From NCBI RefSeq assembly GCF_020873915.1, contig NZ_JAHWGP010000001.1:372001-436000 (forward strand): a DNA stretch of 64,000 bases, in the 5' to 3' direction. Positions 1-8,325 of the stretch are shown in pieces. Numbering within the stretch: the stretch's first letter is position 1; every line of letters starts with the position of its first letter. The notes beneath the pieces are model-generated. The model had not been told where the DNA came from and searched no databases. It worked only from the letters and a program-made list of their open reading frames with translations. Origin of the DNA: Streptomyces sp. DH5 (GTDB taxonomy: Bacteria; Actinomycetota; Actinomycetes; Streptomycetales; Streptomycetaceae). The translations under genes were made by a program, and so were the position numbers.

Positions 1-1323
1 GCGCAGCCATGCCTCGATGTAGCGGATGCCGACCTGCACCGCGTTGACCAGACCCGCGTACGTCGGCCTGGCGTCCAGGGAGTCGACGGCGATGAGGTCC
101 TCCGCCTTCACGTCCACGTCCTCGCGGAGGCGGTCCTTCTGGTGCGGCCGGTCGCCGAGCACCCGGTCGAAGGACTCCATGGCGATGGGCACCAGGTCGG
201 GGTGGGCGACCCAGGAGCCGTCGAAACCGTCGTCCGCCTCGCGGTCCTTGTCGGCGCGGACCTTCTCGAAGGCGGTCTTGTTGACCTCCGGGTCCCGGCG
301 GGAGGGGATGAACGCCGCCATGCCGCCGATGGCGTGCGCGCCGCGCTTGTGACAGGTGCGCACGAGGAGCTCGGTGTAGGCGCGCATGAACGGGGCGGTC
401 ATGGTGATCGCGTTGCGGTCCGGGAGGACGAACCTCGCGCCGCCGTCACGGAAGTTCTTGACGAGGGAGAAGAGGTAGTCCCAGCGGCCCGCGTTCAGGC
501 CCGAGGCGTGCTCGCGCAGCTCGTAGAGGATCTCCTCCATCTCGTACGCGGCCGTGATCGTCTCGATCAGGACGGTGGCGCGGACGGTGCCACGGGGGAT
601 GCCCAGGTACTCCTGGGCGAAGACGAACACCTCGTTCCACAGCCGGGCCTCCAGGTGGGACTCCGTCTTGGGGAGGTAGAAGTACGGGCCCTTGCCGCGC
701 TCGGTCAGCCGCCCCGCGTTGTGGAAGAAGTACAGGCCGAAGTCGACGAGCGCGCCGGGCACCGGGGTGCCGTCCGGGGCCGTGAGGTGCCGCTCGTCCA
801 GGTGCCAGCCGCGCGGGCGCACGACGACCGTCGCCAGCTCCTCGTCCGGGCGCAGGGCGTAGGACTTGCCGGACGCCGGGTCGGTGAAGTCGATGGTCCG
901 GGTGGAGGCGTCGATCAGGCTGAGCTGGCCGGCGACCACGTTCTCCCAGGTGGGCGACGAGGCGTCCTCGAAGTCCGCCAGCCACACCCGCGCACCGGAG
1001 TTGAGGGCGTTGACGGTCATCTTGCGGTCGGTGGGGCCGGTGATCTCGACCCGGCGGTCGTTCAGGGCCTCGGGGGCCGGCGCCACCCGCCAGGAGTCGT
1101 CGGCGCGGATCGCGGCGGTCTCCGGGAGGAAGTCGAGCGTGCAGGTGCGCGCGATCTCGGCGCGGCGCTCCGCGCGGCGGGCGAGGAGCTCGTCACGCCG
1201 GGGCGTGAACCGCCGGTGCAGCGCGGCCACGAAGGCGAGCGCCGGCTCGGTGAGGACCTCCTCCTGCCGGGGCAGGGGCTCGGCGTCGACGATGGCCAGC
1301 GGGGACGGCGCTGGTGCGGACAT
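1..1323 (-). CDS. aceB: malate synthase A, C-terminus cut by window edge
   Basis: Condenses glyoxylate with acetyl-CoA to malate in the cytoplasm, as the second step of the glyoxylate shunt. The ATG at 1323 opens a frame that stays open to base 1, giving about 441 residues of a family that is usually near 540. The N-terminus runs [17 protein letters not shown], and the malate synthase A motif [17 protein letters not shown] lies near residue 120. The last visible residues include [11 protein letters not shown], also typical of the family. It lies next to the allantoin genes, whose pathway ends in glyoxylate, so the context fits. A site resembling the allB operator lies about 120 bases upstream (1443-1459), which suggests control by the IclR-type repressor encoded nearby. 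Identity is firm; only the missing C-terminus is unknown. Confidence 0.95.
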   Translation of the reverse strand, partial: MSAPAPSPLAIVDAEPLPRQEEVLTEPALAFVAALHRRFTPRRDELLARRAERRAEIARTCTLDFLPETAAIRADDSWRVAPAPEALNDRRVEITGPTDRKMTVNALNSGARVWLADFEDASSPTWENVVAGQLSLIDASTRTIDFTDPASGKSYALRPDEELATVVVRPRGWHLDERHLTAPDGTPVPGALVDFGLYFFHNAGRLTERGKGPYFYLPKTESHLEARLWNEVFVFAQEYLGIPRGTVRATVLIETITAAYEMEEILYELREHASGLNAGRWDYLFSLVKNFRDGGARFVLPDRNAITMTAPFMRAYTELLVRTCHKRGAHAIGGMAAFIPSRRDPEVNKTAFEKVRADKDREADDGFDGSWVAHPDLVPIAMESFDRVLGDRPHQKDRLREDVDVKAEDLIAVDSLDARPTYAGLVNAVQVGIRYIEAWLR

Positions 1324-1442
1324 CGGCTGTCACTTCCTTCGGCGTGCGGGGCGAGGGGGCCGGTCGGCCCGGTGCGGCTCGGGACGCTCGTACGGACAGG
1401 TGCGCTTCTGGCAAGTGGATACTAATTTCCTCATGGTGGAGG

Positions 1443-1459
1443 TTCAATGAGCTGTTGAC
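1443..1459. promoter_or_regulatory. candidate AllR (IclR-type) operator upstream of aceB
   Basis: The bases TTCAAT-GAGCT-GTTGAC form a 6-5-6 arrangement with the same half-sites and spacing as the perfect repeat before allB (TTCAAC-N5-GTTGAA), with one mismatch at each outer arm position type. It lies 120 bases before the malate synthase start, within the promoter region. The assignment to AllR is inferred from this match. Confidence 0.55.
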
Positions 1460-1528
1460 GGTGAGGGGCTCCCGGGCCGGGGAAGGCGGCGCCCGGTGTT
1501 CCCGTCCCCCACCCGCGGCCGGCCCGGC

Positions 1529-2128
1529 TCACTCGAGGTGCGTCAGGTCCGCCTCGGTGTCGACGTCGTACGCCTCGGCGACGTCGCCGCACTCGACGGG
1601 CGTGACCCGGTCCGCGTGTTCCGCCAGGTAGGCGCGTGCTCCCCGGTCGCCCGTCGCGGACGCGGCGACACCGGCCCAGTGCGCGGCGCCGAACAGGACG
1701 GGATGGCCGCGCACGCCGTCGTAGACGGCGGAGGCGAGCGAGGCGGGCGACCGGTACGCGCCGAGCACCCGGGAGACCGCGGCCGGCCCGATCCCGGGCT
1801 GGTCGACCAGGAGTACCAGCGCGGCCCGTGCGCCCGTGCCGGCCAGGGAGTCCAGCCCGGCCCGCAGGGAGCCGCCCATGCCCCGCTCCCACGCCGGGTT
1901 GTCGACGACCACGCAGCCGGGCAGCGAGGCGCGGGCGCGCACCTCGTCCGCCCGGGCGCCCAGCACCACGTGCACGCGCGCGCAGCCGCCGGCGCGCAGC
2001 ACCTCCGCCGCGTGCTCCACCAGCGGCCGTCCGCGGTGGGTGAGCAGCGCCTTGGGGCGCCCGCCGAGACGCCGCCCGCCACCGGCCGCCAGCAGGATTC
2101 CCGCGATCCGCTCCTCGTCGTCCGTCAT
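1529..2128 (-). CDS. MobA-like NTP transferase (MocA/MobA family)
   Basis: About 199 residues of the nucleotidyltransferase fold used by molybdenum cofactor cytidylyl/guanylyltransferases. The N-terminal signature LLAAGGGRRLGGRPKALL (from about residue 12) is the NTP-binding loop with its conserved Lys. A second family feature is the LLVDQPG segment that carries the metal-binding Asp. I chose the ATG at 2128 because AGGA sits five bases before it; an in-frame ATG at 2146 would add six residues. It lies between malate synthase and the allantoin genes, so a role in maturing a molybdenum hydroxylase such as xanthine dehydrogenase, which feeds urate and allantoin, is plausible but inferred. Substrate (CTP or GTP) cannot be read from the sequence. 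Confidence 0.8.
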   Translation of the reverse strand: MTDDEERIAGILLAAGGGRRLGGRPKALLTHRGRPLVEHAAEVLRAGGCARVHVVLGARADEVRARASLPGCVVVDNPAWERGMGGSLRAGLDSLAGTGARAALVLLVDQPGIGPAAVSRVLGAYRSPASLASAVYDGVRGHPVLFGAAHWAGVAASATGDRGARAYLAEHADRVTPVECGDVAEAYDVDTEADLTHLE

Positions 2129-2341
2129 GGGTCCTGCATACCCCACCCGCCGTGCCGGGGCGGGGCGGCACGGAGAAGCGAGGGCCCCGGGCGCCCGGCC
2201 GTGTCACGCTGTGGAACAAGTCGATGACGCAGCGGACTGGCGCAAAGGCCCCGTGGTGGCGTTTACTGGCGCGCACCGACCGGCGGCGGGGGTGCTGGGG
2301 CCGGGCGGGCAGGCGCGCGACGGCATGCCAGGGGGAGGACC

Positions 2342-2656
2342 GTGTTGCGGAGCGTTGAGCAGAGGTGTGTGCCCGGCAGTCGGGTGGATCCACGGGTGGC
2401 GGGGCTGCGCTCGGCCGTCGCCCGGTTACGTCGTCAGCTCGCCGCCCATCCCGCGGAGTTCCGGGACCGCGCCGTCGCGGAGGACGAACTCGCCGCACTG
2501 GCGGACCTGGCCGCAGGCGACCGTCCCGACGTTCCCGGCCTGCGCCGTTCCCTGCTGTTGGTCGCCGGGGCGATCGGCTCGGTGAGCGCCTTGCGGCCGG
2601 GCGTGCGCGAACTGCGTGAGGCGGTCGACCTGTTCGGCCGGCCGCCGCGCGGCTGA
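2342..2656 (+). CDS. small hypothetical protein, DUF5955-like
   Basis: 104 residues from a GTG start preceded by GGGGAGGACC. The protein is alpha-helical in character with many Leu, Ala and charged residues (SAVARLRRQLAAHPAEFRDRAVAEDEL). It has no membrane segment, signal peptide or cysteine pair. It resembles the small actinobacterial DUF5955 proteins found between the malate synthase and IclR genes in other Streptomyces; that family name is from memory and not tested. Function is unknown. It is divergent from the nucleotidyltransferase gene across a 213-base gap and converges with allR. Confidence 0.6.
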   Translation: MLRSVEQRCVPGSRVDPRVAGLRSAVARLRRQLAAHPAEFRDRAVAEDELAALADLAAGDRPDVPGLRRSLLLVAGAIGSVSALRPGVRELREAVDLFGRPPRG

Positions 2657-2693
2657 CGCCCTCCGCCCCCGCGCCGGTCCGCGGCGCGTGCCG

Positions 2694-3500
2694 TCAGACG
2701 GCCGGCGAGGTGCCGGGCGTCGCGAGAGCCTGCGACAGCTCCGCGGCGACCTGCTGGAGCACCGGGACGATCCTCTCCGTCGCCGCCTCCGTGACCCGGC
2801 CGGCCGGGCCGGAGATGGAGATCGCGGCCGCCGTGGGGGAGCCCGGCACGGGCACGGCGAGACAGCGGACGCCGAGCTCCTGCTCGCTGTCGTCGATCGC
2901 GTAGCCCTGGCGGCGCACCTCCTCCAGCGCCGCGAGGAAGCCGTCCGGTGTGGTGATGGTCCTGTCGGTCGCGGCCGGCATGCCCGTGCGGCCGAGCAGG
3001 GCCCGTACCTCCTCCGGCGGGAAGCCGGACAGCAGGGCCTTGCCCACGCCGGTCGAGTGCGGCAGCACGCGCCGCCCGACCTCGGTGAACATGCGCATGC
3101 TGTGCTTGGACGGCACCTGGGCCACGTACACGATCTCGTCCCCGTCGAGCAGCGCCATGTTCGCCGTCTCCCCGGTCTCCTCCACCAGCCGGGCCAGGTG
3201 CGGCCGTGCCCAGGTGCCCAGCAGCCGGGAGGCGGACTCGCCGAGCCGGATCAGACGCGGACCGAGCGCGTACCGGCGGTTGGGCTGCTGACGCACGTAA
3301 CCGCAGACGACGAGGGTGCGCATCAGGCGGTGGATCGTCGGCAGGGGCAGTCCGCTGCTCGCCGACAACTCGCTGAGGCCGACCTCGCCTCCCGCGTCCG
3401 CCATCCGTTCGAGCAGGTCGAAGGCGCGCTCGAGGGACTGCACGCCACCGCTGGGGGCGGACCGGGCGGAGTCGGTGGTGCTGGCGCTGGACGTCGGCAC
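2694..3500 (-). CDS. allR: IclR-family transcriptional repressor of allantoin catabolism (AllR type)
   Basis: 268 residues. An N-terminal winged helix-turn-helix (about residues 18-80, with GLSELSASSGLPLPTIHRL) is followed by the IclR effector domain (about 95-260). Family landmarks in that domain are RVLPHSTGVGKALLSG and GVRCLAVPVP. I chose the GTG at 3500 because GGAAAGGAACGCGCC precedes it; the frame is open further upstream but that part runs into the divergent gene. It is divergent from allantoinase across 262 bases that hold a perfect inverted repeat (3693-3709). In S. coelicolor the equivalent repressor, AllR, responds to allantoin-pathway intermediates; the same role here is inferred from position and sequence. 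Confidence 0.9.
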   Translation of the reverse strand: MPTSSASTTDSARSAPSGGVQSLERAFDLLERMADAGGEVGLSELSASSGLPLPTIHRLMRTLVVCGYVRQQPNRRYALGPRLIRLGESASRLLGTWARPHLARLVEETGETANMALLDGDEIVYVAQVPSKHSMRMFTEVGRRVLPHSTGVGKALLSGFPPEEVRALLGRTGMPAATDRTITTPDGFLAALEEVRRQGYAIDDSEQELGVRCLAVPVPGSPTAAAISISGPAGRVTEAATERIVPVLQQVAAELSQALATPGTSPAV

Positions 3501-3692
3501 GGCGCGTTCCTTTCGGGACTGGCGGGGAGGGCAGAGCCTACCCGGCAGCCGGTCGACCGCCCGCCGGCGCTCAGCCGCCTTCTGGTCAGGGAAATGGTCG
3601 TTCCGCAGCGTGGAAATGTCGAGAGGGTGTCCGGAGGGTCGTCCGGCCGGGAAGGGTGCCCTTGACGGGGTGCGAGCCGAGGGGAACACTCC

Positions 3693-3709
3693 TTCAACAG
3701 AACGTTGAA
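3693..3709. promoter_or_regulatory. AllR-type operator in the allR-allB intergenic region
   Basis: TTCAAC-AGAAC-GTTGAA is a perfect 6-bp inverted repeat with a 5-base centre, about 54 bases before the allantoinase start. A related site lies before malate synthase. Binding by the divergently encoded IclR-family repressor is inferred from position and symmetry. Confidence 0.75.
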
Positions 3710-3762
3710 TTCGGCTTCGTGTCCAAGTTCCCGCGCACAGACGGAAGTCCAGGAGGAGCCGG

Positions 3763-5103
3763 ATGTCCGACGCCGAACTCGTGCTGCGCTCGACGCGCGT
3801 CATCACCCCCGGGGGAACCCGGGCCGCCTGCGTCGCGGTCGCCCACGGCACGATCACGGCCGTCACCCCCCACGACGCTCCCGTCCCCGCAGGCGCCCGC
3901 CTGGAGGACCTCGGCGACGACGTCCTGCTGCCCGGCCTCGTCGACACCCACGTGCACGTCAACGACCCGGGACGCACCGAGTGGGAGGGCTTTTGGACCG
4001 CCACCCGCGCGGCGGCGGCCGGCGGCATCACCACCCTGATCGACATGCCGCTCAACTCCCTGCCGCCCACCACCACCGTCGGCCACCTGCGCACCAAACA
4101 GCGGGTCGCCGCCGGCCAGGCCCACGTCGACGTCGGCTTCTGGGGCGGCGCCCTGCCGGACAACGTCCAGCACCTGCGCCCCCTGCACGAGGCCGGCGTC
4201 TTCGGCTTCAAGGCCTTCCTGTCGCCCTCCGGCGTCGACGAGTTCCCGCACCTCGGCCCGGAGCAACTGGCCCGCTCACTTCAGGAGATCGCCGCCTTCG
4301 ACGGACTGCTGATCGTGCACGCCGAGGACCCGCGCCACCTCGCCGCCGCCCCGCAGCACGGCGGACCCAGGTACGCCGACTTCCTCGCCTCCCGCCCGCG
4401 CCGCGCCGAGGACACCGCCGTCGCCCACCTTCTCGACCAGGCGAAACGCCTGGGCGCGCGGGTGCACGTCCTGCACCTGTCCTCCAGCGACGCGCTGCCC
4501 GTGATCGCCGCCGCCAAGGCCGACGGCGTACGCGTCACGGTCGAGACCTGCCCCCACTACCTCACCCTCACCGCGGAGGAGGTCCCCGACGGCGCCAGCG
4601 AGTTCAAATGCTGCCCGCCCATCCGCGAGGCCGCCAACCGCGACCTGCTCTGGCGGGCCCTCGCCGACGGCACCGTCGACTGCGTCGTCACCGACCACTC
4701 CCCGTCCACCGCCGACCTCAAGACGGACGACTTCGCGACCGCGTGGGGCGGCATCTCCGGCCTCCAGCTCAGCCTGCCGGCCGTGTGGACCGAGGCCCGC
4801 GGACGCGGCCACGGCCTTCAGGACGTGGTGCGCTGGATGGCGGCGCGCACGGCCCGGCTGGCCGGCCTCGGCACCCGCAAGGGCGCCATCGCGCCCGGCC
4901 ACGACGCCGACTTCGCCGTCCTCGCCCCCGACGAGACCTTCACCGTCGACCCGGCGGCGCTCCAGCACCGCAACCGCGTGACGGCGTACGCGGGCCGCAC
5001 CCTGTACGGCGTCGTCAAGTCCACCTGGCTGCGCGGCCGGTGCGTCCTGGCCGGCGGCGAGTTCACCGAGCCGAAGGGCCGACTGCTCACCCGCTCCCCC
5101 TGA
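3763..5103 (+). CDS. allB: allantoinase
   Basis: 446 residues. Hydrolyses allantoin to allantoate in the cytoplasm. It is an amidohydrolase-fold metalloenzyme. The metal-binding DTHVHVND motif is at residues 61-68, and the Lys of [13 protein letters not shown] near residue 150 is the expected carboxylated bridging ligand. Later His ligands lie in [10 protein letters not shown] and [10 protein letters not shown], and the catalytic Asp in VVTDHSPS near residue 311. An AGGAGGAGCCGG ribosome-binding site precedes the ATG. The allantoicase gene follows 32 bases later, so the two probably form one transcript controlled by the operator at 3693-3709. Length is normal for the family. Confidence 0.96.
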   Translation: MSDAELVLRSTRVITPGGTRAACVAVAHGTITAVTPHDAPVPAGARLEDLGDDVLLPGLVDTHVHVNDPGRTEWEGFWTATRAAAAGGITTLIDMPLNSLPPTTTVGHLRTKQRVAAGQAHVDVGFWGGALPDNVQHLRPLHEAGVFGFKAFLSPSGVDEFPHLGPEQLARSLQEIAAFDGLLIVHAEDPRHLAAAPQHGGPRYADFLASRPRRAEDTAVAHLLDQAKRLGARVHVLHLSSSDALPVIAAAKADGVRVTVETCPHYLTLTAEEVPDGASEFKCCPPIREAANRDLLWRALADGTVDCVVTDHSPSTADLKTDDFATAWGGISGLQLSLPAVWTEARGRGHGLQDVVRWMAARTARLAGLGTRKGAIAPGHDADFAVLAPDETFTVDPAALQHRNRVTAYAGRTLYGVVKSTWLRGRCVLAGGEFTEPKGRLLTRSP

Positions 5104-5135
5104 CAGCGACACCCGAGAGGCAGGACCGGAACACC

Positions 5136-6230
5136 GTGACGGCGATCGAGAGATTCACCGGCGACGCGCACCCCTACAGCGGCGGTGACCCGTACGCGGA
5201 CTACCGCACCGCCGACTTCCCCTTCACCCACCACGTCGACCTCGCCGACCGCCGGCTCGGCGCCGGGGTCGTCGCCGCCAACGACGAGTTCTTCGCCCAG
5301 CGCGAGAACCTCCTGCTGCCCGGGCGCGCCGAGTTCGACCCCGGGCACTTCGGGCACAAGGGAAAGGTCATGGACGGCTGGGAGACCCGTCGCCGGCGCG
5401 GCACCTCCGCCGAACACCCCTGGCCGGCGGACGAGGACCACGACTGGGCGCTGATCCGGCTCGGCGCGCCCGGGATCGTCCACGGCATCGTCGTGGACAC
5501 CGCCCACTTCCGCGGCAACCACCCCCAGGCCGTGTCCGTCGAGGGCACCTCCGTCGCGGGCACCCCGTCCCCGGAGGAACTCCTGACGGACGACGTGCGG
5601 TGGACGACGCTGGTCCCGCGCACCCCGGTGGGCGGCCACGCGGCCAACGGCTTCGCCGTCACGGCGGAGGAACGCCTCACCCACCTGCGCCTCAAACAGC
5701 ACCCCGACGGGGGCGTCGCCCGGCTGCGCGTGTACGGGGAGGTCGTCCCGGACCCGGCGTGGCTGGCGGCGCTCGGCAGCTTCGACGTCGTCGCCCTGGA
5801 GAACGGCGGCCGGGTCGAGGACGCCTCCGACCGCTTCTACTCACCGGCCGTCCACACCATCCAGCCGGGGCGCTCCCGCAGGATGGACGACGGCTGGGAG
5901 ACCCGGCGCCGCCGCGACCGGGGCCACGACTGGATCCGCTACGCGCTCGTCGCCCAGGCGCGGATCCGGGCCCTGGAGATCGACACCGCGTACCTGAAGG
6001 GCAACAGCGCGGGCTGGGCTTCGGTGTCGGTCAAGGACGGCGAGGACGGTGACTGGCGGGAGATCCTGCCACTGACCCGGCTCCAGCCGGACACCGGCCA
6101 CCGCTTCGTCCTCCCGGAACCGGTGACCGCCACCCACGCCCGCCTGGACATCCACCCCGACGGCGGAATCTCCCGCCTGCGCCTCTTCGGCACCCTGACG
6201 GAACAGGGCACCGCCGGCCTGCGGACCTGA
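5136..6230 (+). CDS. alc: allantoicase
   Basis: 364 residues. Cleaves allantoate to ureidoglycolate and urea. The protein is built from two similar beta-rich allantoicase domains, each carrying the motif DGWETRRRR (about residues 85 and 250) followed by a HDW segment, as known for this family. The GTG at 5136 was chosen because GAGAGGCAGGA lies just upstream and the protein then begins at the family's usual point; the frame is open much further 5' but overlaps allB. It is downstream of allantoinase in the same operon. Ureidoglycolate yields glyoxylate, the substrate of the malate synthase encoded at the window start. Confidence 0.95.
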   Translation: MTAIERFTGDAHPYSGGDPYADYRTADFPFTHHVDLADRRLGAGVVAANDEFFAQRENLLLPGRAEFDPGHFGHKGKVMDGWETRRRRGTSAEHPWPADEDHDWALIRLGAPGIVHGIVVDTAHFRGNHPQAVSVEGTSVAGTPSPEELLTDDVRWTTLVPRTPVGGHAANGFAVTAEERLTHLRLKQHPDGGVARLRVYGEVVPDPAWLAALGSFDVVALENGGRVEDASDRFYSPAVHTIQPGRSRRMDDGWETRRRRDRGHDWIRYALVAQARIRALEIDTAYLKGNSAGWASVSVKDGEDGDWREILPLTRLQPDTGHRFVLPEPVTATHARLDIHPDGGISRLRLFGTLTEQGTAGLRT

Positions 6231-6280
6231 CCACCCACCTGCGGGCGGTCGTCGCACTTCCGCCAGCGCCCGGCCGGACC

Positions 6281-6317
6281 GGGAGGCACCCCCCCCAGGG
6301 CGGAGGGGGTACCTCCC
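6281..6317. terminator. hairpin terminator between convergent alc and SDR genes
   Basis: A 13-bp stem with one mismatch (arms 6281-6293 and 6305-6317, GGGAGGCACCCCC against GGGGGTACCTCCC) and an 11-base loop lies 50 bases after the allantoicase stop. There is no T-run, as is usual in Streptomyces. The position fits a factor-independent terminator. Confidence 0.55.
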
Positions 6318-6419
6318 GCCCGTGCGAGGCCGGGAGCGGGGAGAGCGCGTACAGCACCCCCGTTCACCCACGGCAGGCCGACCCCGCCCGGCACCTCCAC
6401 CGCCGGCGCGATGAACCCC

Positions 6420-6677
6420 GCGCCACCGCGGCGCACCCGAGCCACCCCCGCGCCACCGCGGCGCACCCGAGCCACCCCCGCGCCACCGCGGCGCACCCGC
6501 GCCACCCCCGCAACCCGCGGCGCACCCGCGCCACCCCCGCGGCCCGCGGCGCACCCGCGCCACCCCCGCAACCCGCGGCGCACCCGCGCCACCCCCGCGG
6601 CCCGCGGCGCACCCGAGCCACCCCCGCAACCCGCGGCGCACCCGCGCCACCCCCGCGGCCCGCGGCGCACCCGCGCC
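6420..6677. repeat. 29/30-bp tandem repeat (minisatellite), about 8.8 copies
   Basis: Three 30-base units (6420-6509) are followed by five 29-base units (6510-6654) and one partial unit that ends just before the 3' end of the SDR gene. Every unit has the core CGGCGCACCCGMGCCACCCC. The 29-base units alternate between GCAACCC and GCGGCCC beginnings, so a 58-bp higher-order repeat is visible. Unit length is not a multiple of three and the array lies between two convergent stop codons, so it is probably noncoding. The rest of the 6231-6689 gap holds only the hairpin at 6281-6317. Confidence 0.9.
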
Positions 6678-6689
6678 GCGGGCCGGACG

Positions 6690-7466
6690 TCACGCCGCGT
6701 GGCCTCCGTCCACGGAGAACTCCGCGCCGGTGACGTACGACGCCCCCGCCAGGTGGGCGATGGTCTCCGCCACCTCCTCCGCCGTCCCGAACCGACCCAG
6801 CGCGGTCATCGCCGCCTGCCCCGGCGCGTACGGCCCGTCCGCCGGGTTCATGTCCGTGTCGATCGGCCCCGGGTGCACGATGTTCGCCGTGATCCCCCGC
6901 TCGCCCAGCTCCCGGGCCAGCGCCTTCGTCAGCCCCACCAGCGCCGACTTGCTCATCGCGTAGAGCGTCCCGCCGGGCCCGGGCACCCGCCGGGTCATGC
7001 ACGTGCCGACGGTGATGATCCGGCCCCCGCGCGGCATGACGGCGACCGCCGCGCGGGAGGTGAGGAACACCCCGCGCACGTTCACCGCGAGCACCCGGTC
7101 GACATCGGCGGGGGTCAAGGTCTCCACCGGGCCGAGCAGACCGACGCCCGCGTTGTTCACGAGGACGTCGAGCCCGCCGAGTTCCCGCGCGGCGGCCGCC
7201 ACCGCCCCCACCGCGTCCTCCGGGTCACCGGCGTCCGCCCGCACGGCCACCGCGCGGCGCCCCAGCCCCTCCACGGCCCGTACGACCTCCTCGGCCGCCT
7301 CCTTGCCGTTCACATAGGTCACCGCGACGTCCGCGCCCTCCCGCGCGAGCCGCAGCGCCGTCGCCGCGCCGATCCCGCGGCTGCCGCCGGTGACCAGGGC
7401 CGCCTTGCCGAGCAGGTCCTTGTCCGTGTCGTGCGTCGTTGTGCTGTGCGTCGTTCGATGCGTCAT
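6690..7466 (-). CDS. SDR-family NAD(P)-dependent oxidoreductase
   Basis: 258 residues. A classical short-chain dehydrogenase/reductase. The nucleotide-binding TGGSRGIG is at residues 26-33, followed by NNAG near residue 105 and the catalytic YAMSK near residue 175. The C-terminus ends GAEFSVDGGHAA, as in 3-ketoacyl-ACP-reductase-like members. The first 18 residues are Thr/His-rich. The ATG at 7466 was preferred because the conserved fold begins soon after it and the frame upstream has no good start. It is divergent from the DHFR-like gene across 146 bases, and its 3' end abuts a tandem repeat array. Substrate unknown. Confidence 0.88.
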   Translation of the reverse strand: MTHRTTHSTTTHDTDKDLLGKAALVTGGSRGIGAATALRLAREGADVAVTYVNGKEAAEEVVRAVEGLGRRAVAVRADAGDPEDAVGAVAAAARELGGLDVLVNNAGVGLLGPVETLTPADVDRVLAVNVRGVFLTSRAAVAVMPRGGRIITVGTCMTRRVPGPGGTLYAMSKSALVGLTKALARELGERGITANIVHPGPIDTDMNPADGPYAPGQAAMTALGRFGTAEEVAETIAHLAGASYVTGAEFSVDGGHAA

Positions 7467-7612
7467 GCGTCCATCCCAGCGAGCCCGGCCTCCCGTCGCC
7501 GGCGGCGAACGGACGCCGACCCGGCCCGGCCGGCGATGAGTCGCGGGCCCCGCCCCGGTCTGAACACGTGAGGGGACCACCCCACCCGACGCACGAAAGG
7601 CAGGAACCGGTC

Positions 7613-8239
7613 ATGGGCAAGCTCGTAGTCACCACCTTCGTCACCCTCGACGGCGTCTACCAGGCGCCCGGCGGTCCCCGGGAGGACACCAGGGACGGCT
7701 TCGACCAGGGAGGCTGGAGCGTCCCCTACGGCGACGAGGACTTCGGACGGTTCGTCGACGAGGTGTTCTCCCGAGTGGGCGCCTTCCTCCTCGGCCGCCG
7801 TACCTACGACATCTTCGCCGCCTACTGGCCGAAGGTGACCGACCCCGGCAACCCGGTCGCCGGGAAGCTGAACGCGCTGCCGAAGTACGTCGCCTCCGCC
7901 ACCCTCACCGACCCCGGCTGGGCCGGCACCACCGTCATCGGCGGTGACCTCGCCAAGGAGGTCACCGCCCTCAAGGAGCGCACCGACGGCGAACTCCAGG
8001 TGCACGGCAGCGGAGCACTCGCCCGCTCCCTGTTCGCCCTGGACCTCGTGGACACCCTGCACCTGCTGACCTTCCCGGTGATCCTCGGCGCCGGACGCCG
8101 GCTGTTCCCGGAGGGCTCGCCGCCGACCGCCCTGCGGCACACCGGCGGACGGATCACCTCCGCGGGCGTGTCCGTGCAGTCCTACGACCTCGACGGACGC
8201 CCCCGGTACGGGGAGTACTCGCTCCCGGGGAACGCCTGA
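7613..8239 (+). CDS. dihydrofolate reductase family protein (RibD C-terminal-like)
   Basis: 208 residues. It has the DHFR/RibD C-terminal fold: MGKLVVTTFVTLDGVYQAPGG at the start, FLLGRRTYDIFAAYWP in the middle, then LQVHGSGALARSL and LLTFPVILGAGRRLFPEG. These are the landmarks of YwjB/YyaP-type proteins rather than of true housekeeping DHFR. A ribosome-binding site (AAAGGCAGG) precedes the ATG at 7613. Such proteins probably reduce a small substrate with NADPH, but the substrate is unknown. It is a single gene divergent from the SDR. Confidence 0.85.
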   Translation: MGKLVVTTFVTLDGVYQAPGGPREDTRDGFDQGGWSVPYGDEDFGRFVDEVFSRVGAFLLGRRTYDIFAAYWPKVTDPGNPVAGKLNALPKYVASATLTDPGWAGTTVIGGDLAKEVTALKERTDGELQVHGSGALARSLFALDLVDTLHLLTFPVILGAGRRLFPEGSPPTALRHTGGRITSAGVSVQSYDLDGRPRYGEYSLPGNA

Positions 8240-8325
8240 CCGACGCGGGCCCAAGGGCCCAAGACAACAGCCGGGGCGCGGGCGCCATACTGAGACCCGA
8301 TAACCGGAACGAAGAATGAGGAGTC

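Noticed and set aside
142-1425. A 427-codon plus-strand frame opposite malate synthase
   Set aside because: Its translation is Gly/Val/Arg-rich with no fold, and it mirrors the clear malate synthase frame on the other strand. Long antisense frames are common at this GC content.
3705-5135. N-terminal extension of allantoicase overlapping allB
   Set aside because: The extended part is Arg/Pro-rich and is the shifted reading of allantoinase. The GTG at 5136 has its own ribosome-binding site.
6420-6677. A CRISPR array
   Set aside because: The units are directly adjacent with no unique spacers, and no cas genes are near.
6411-7571. A plus-strand Pro/Arg-rich protein reading through the minisatellite
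   Set aside because: It continues antisense through the SDR gene, and the 29-base units would shift its frame at each repeat.
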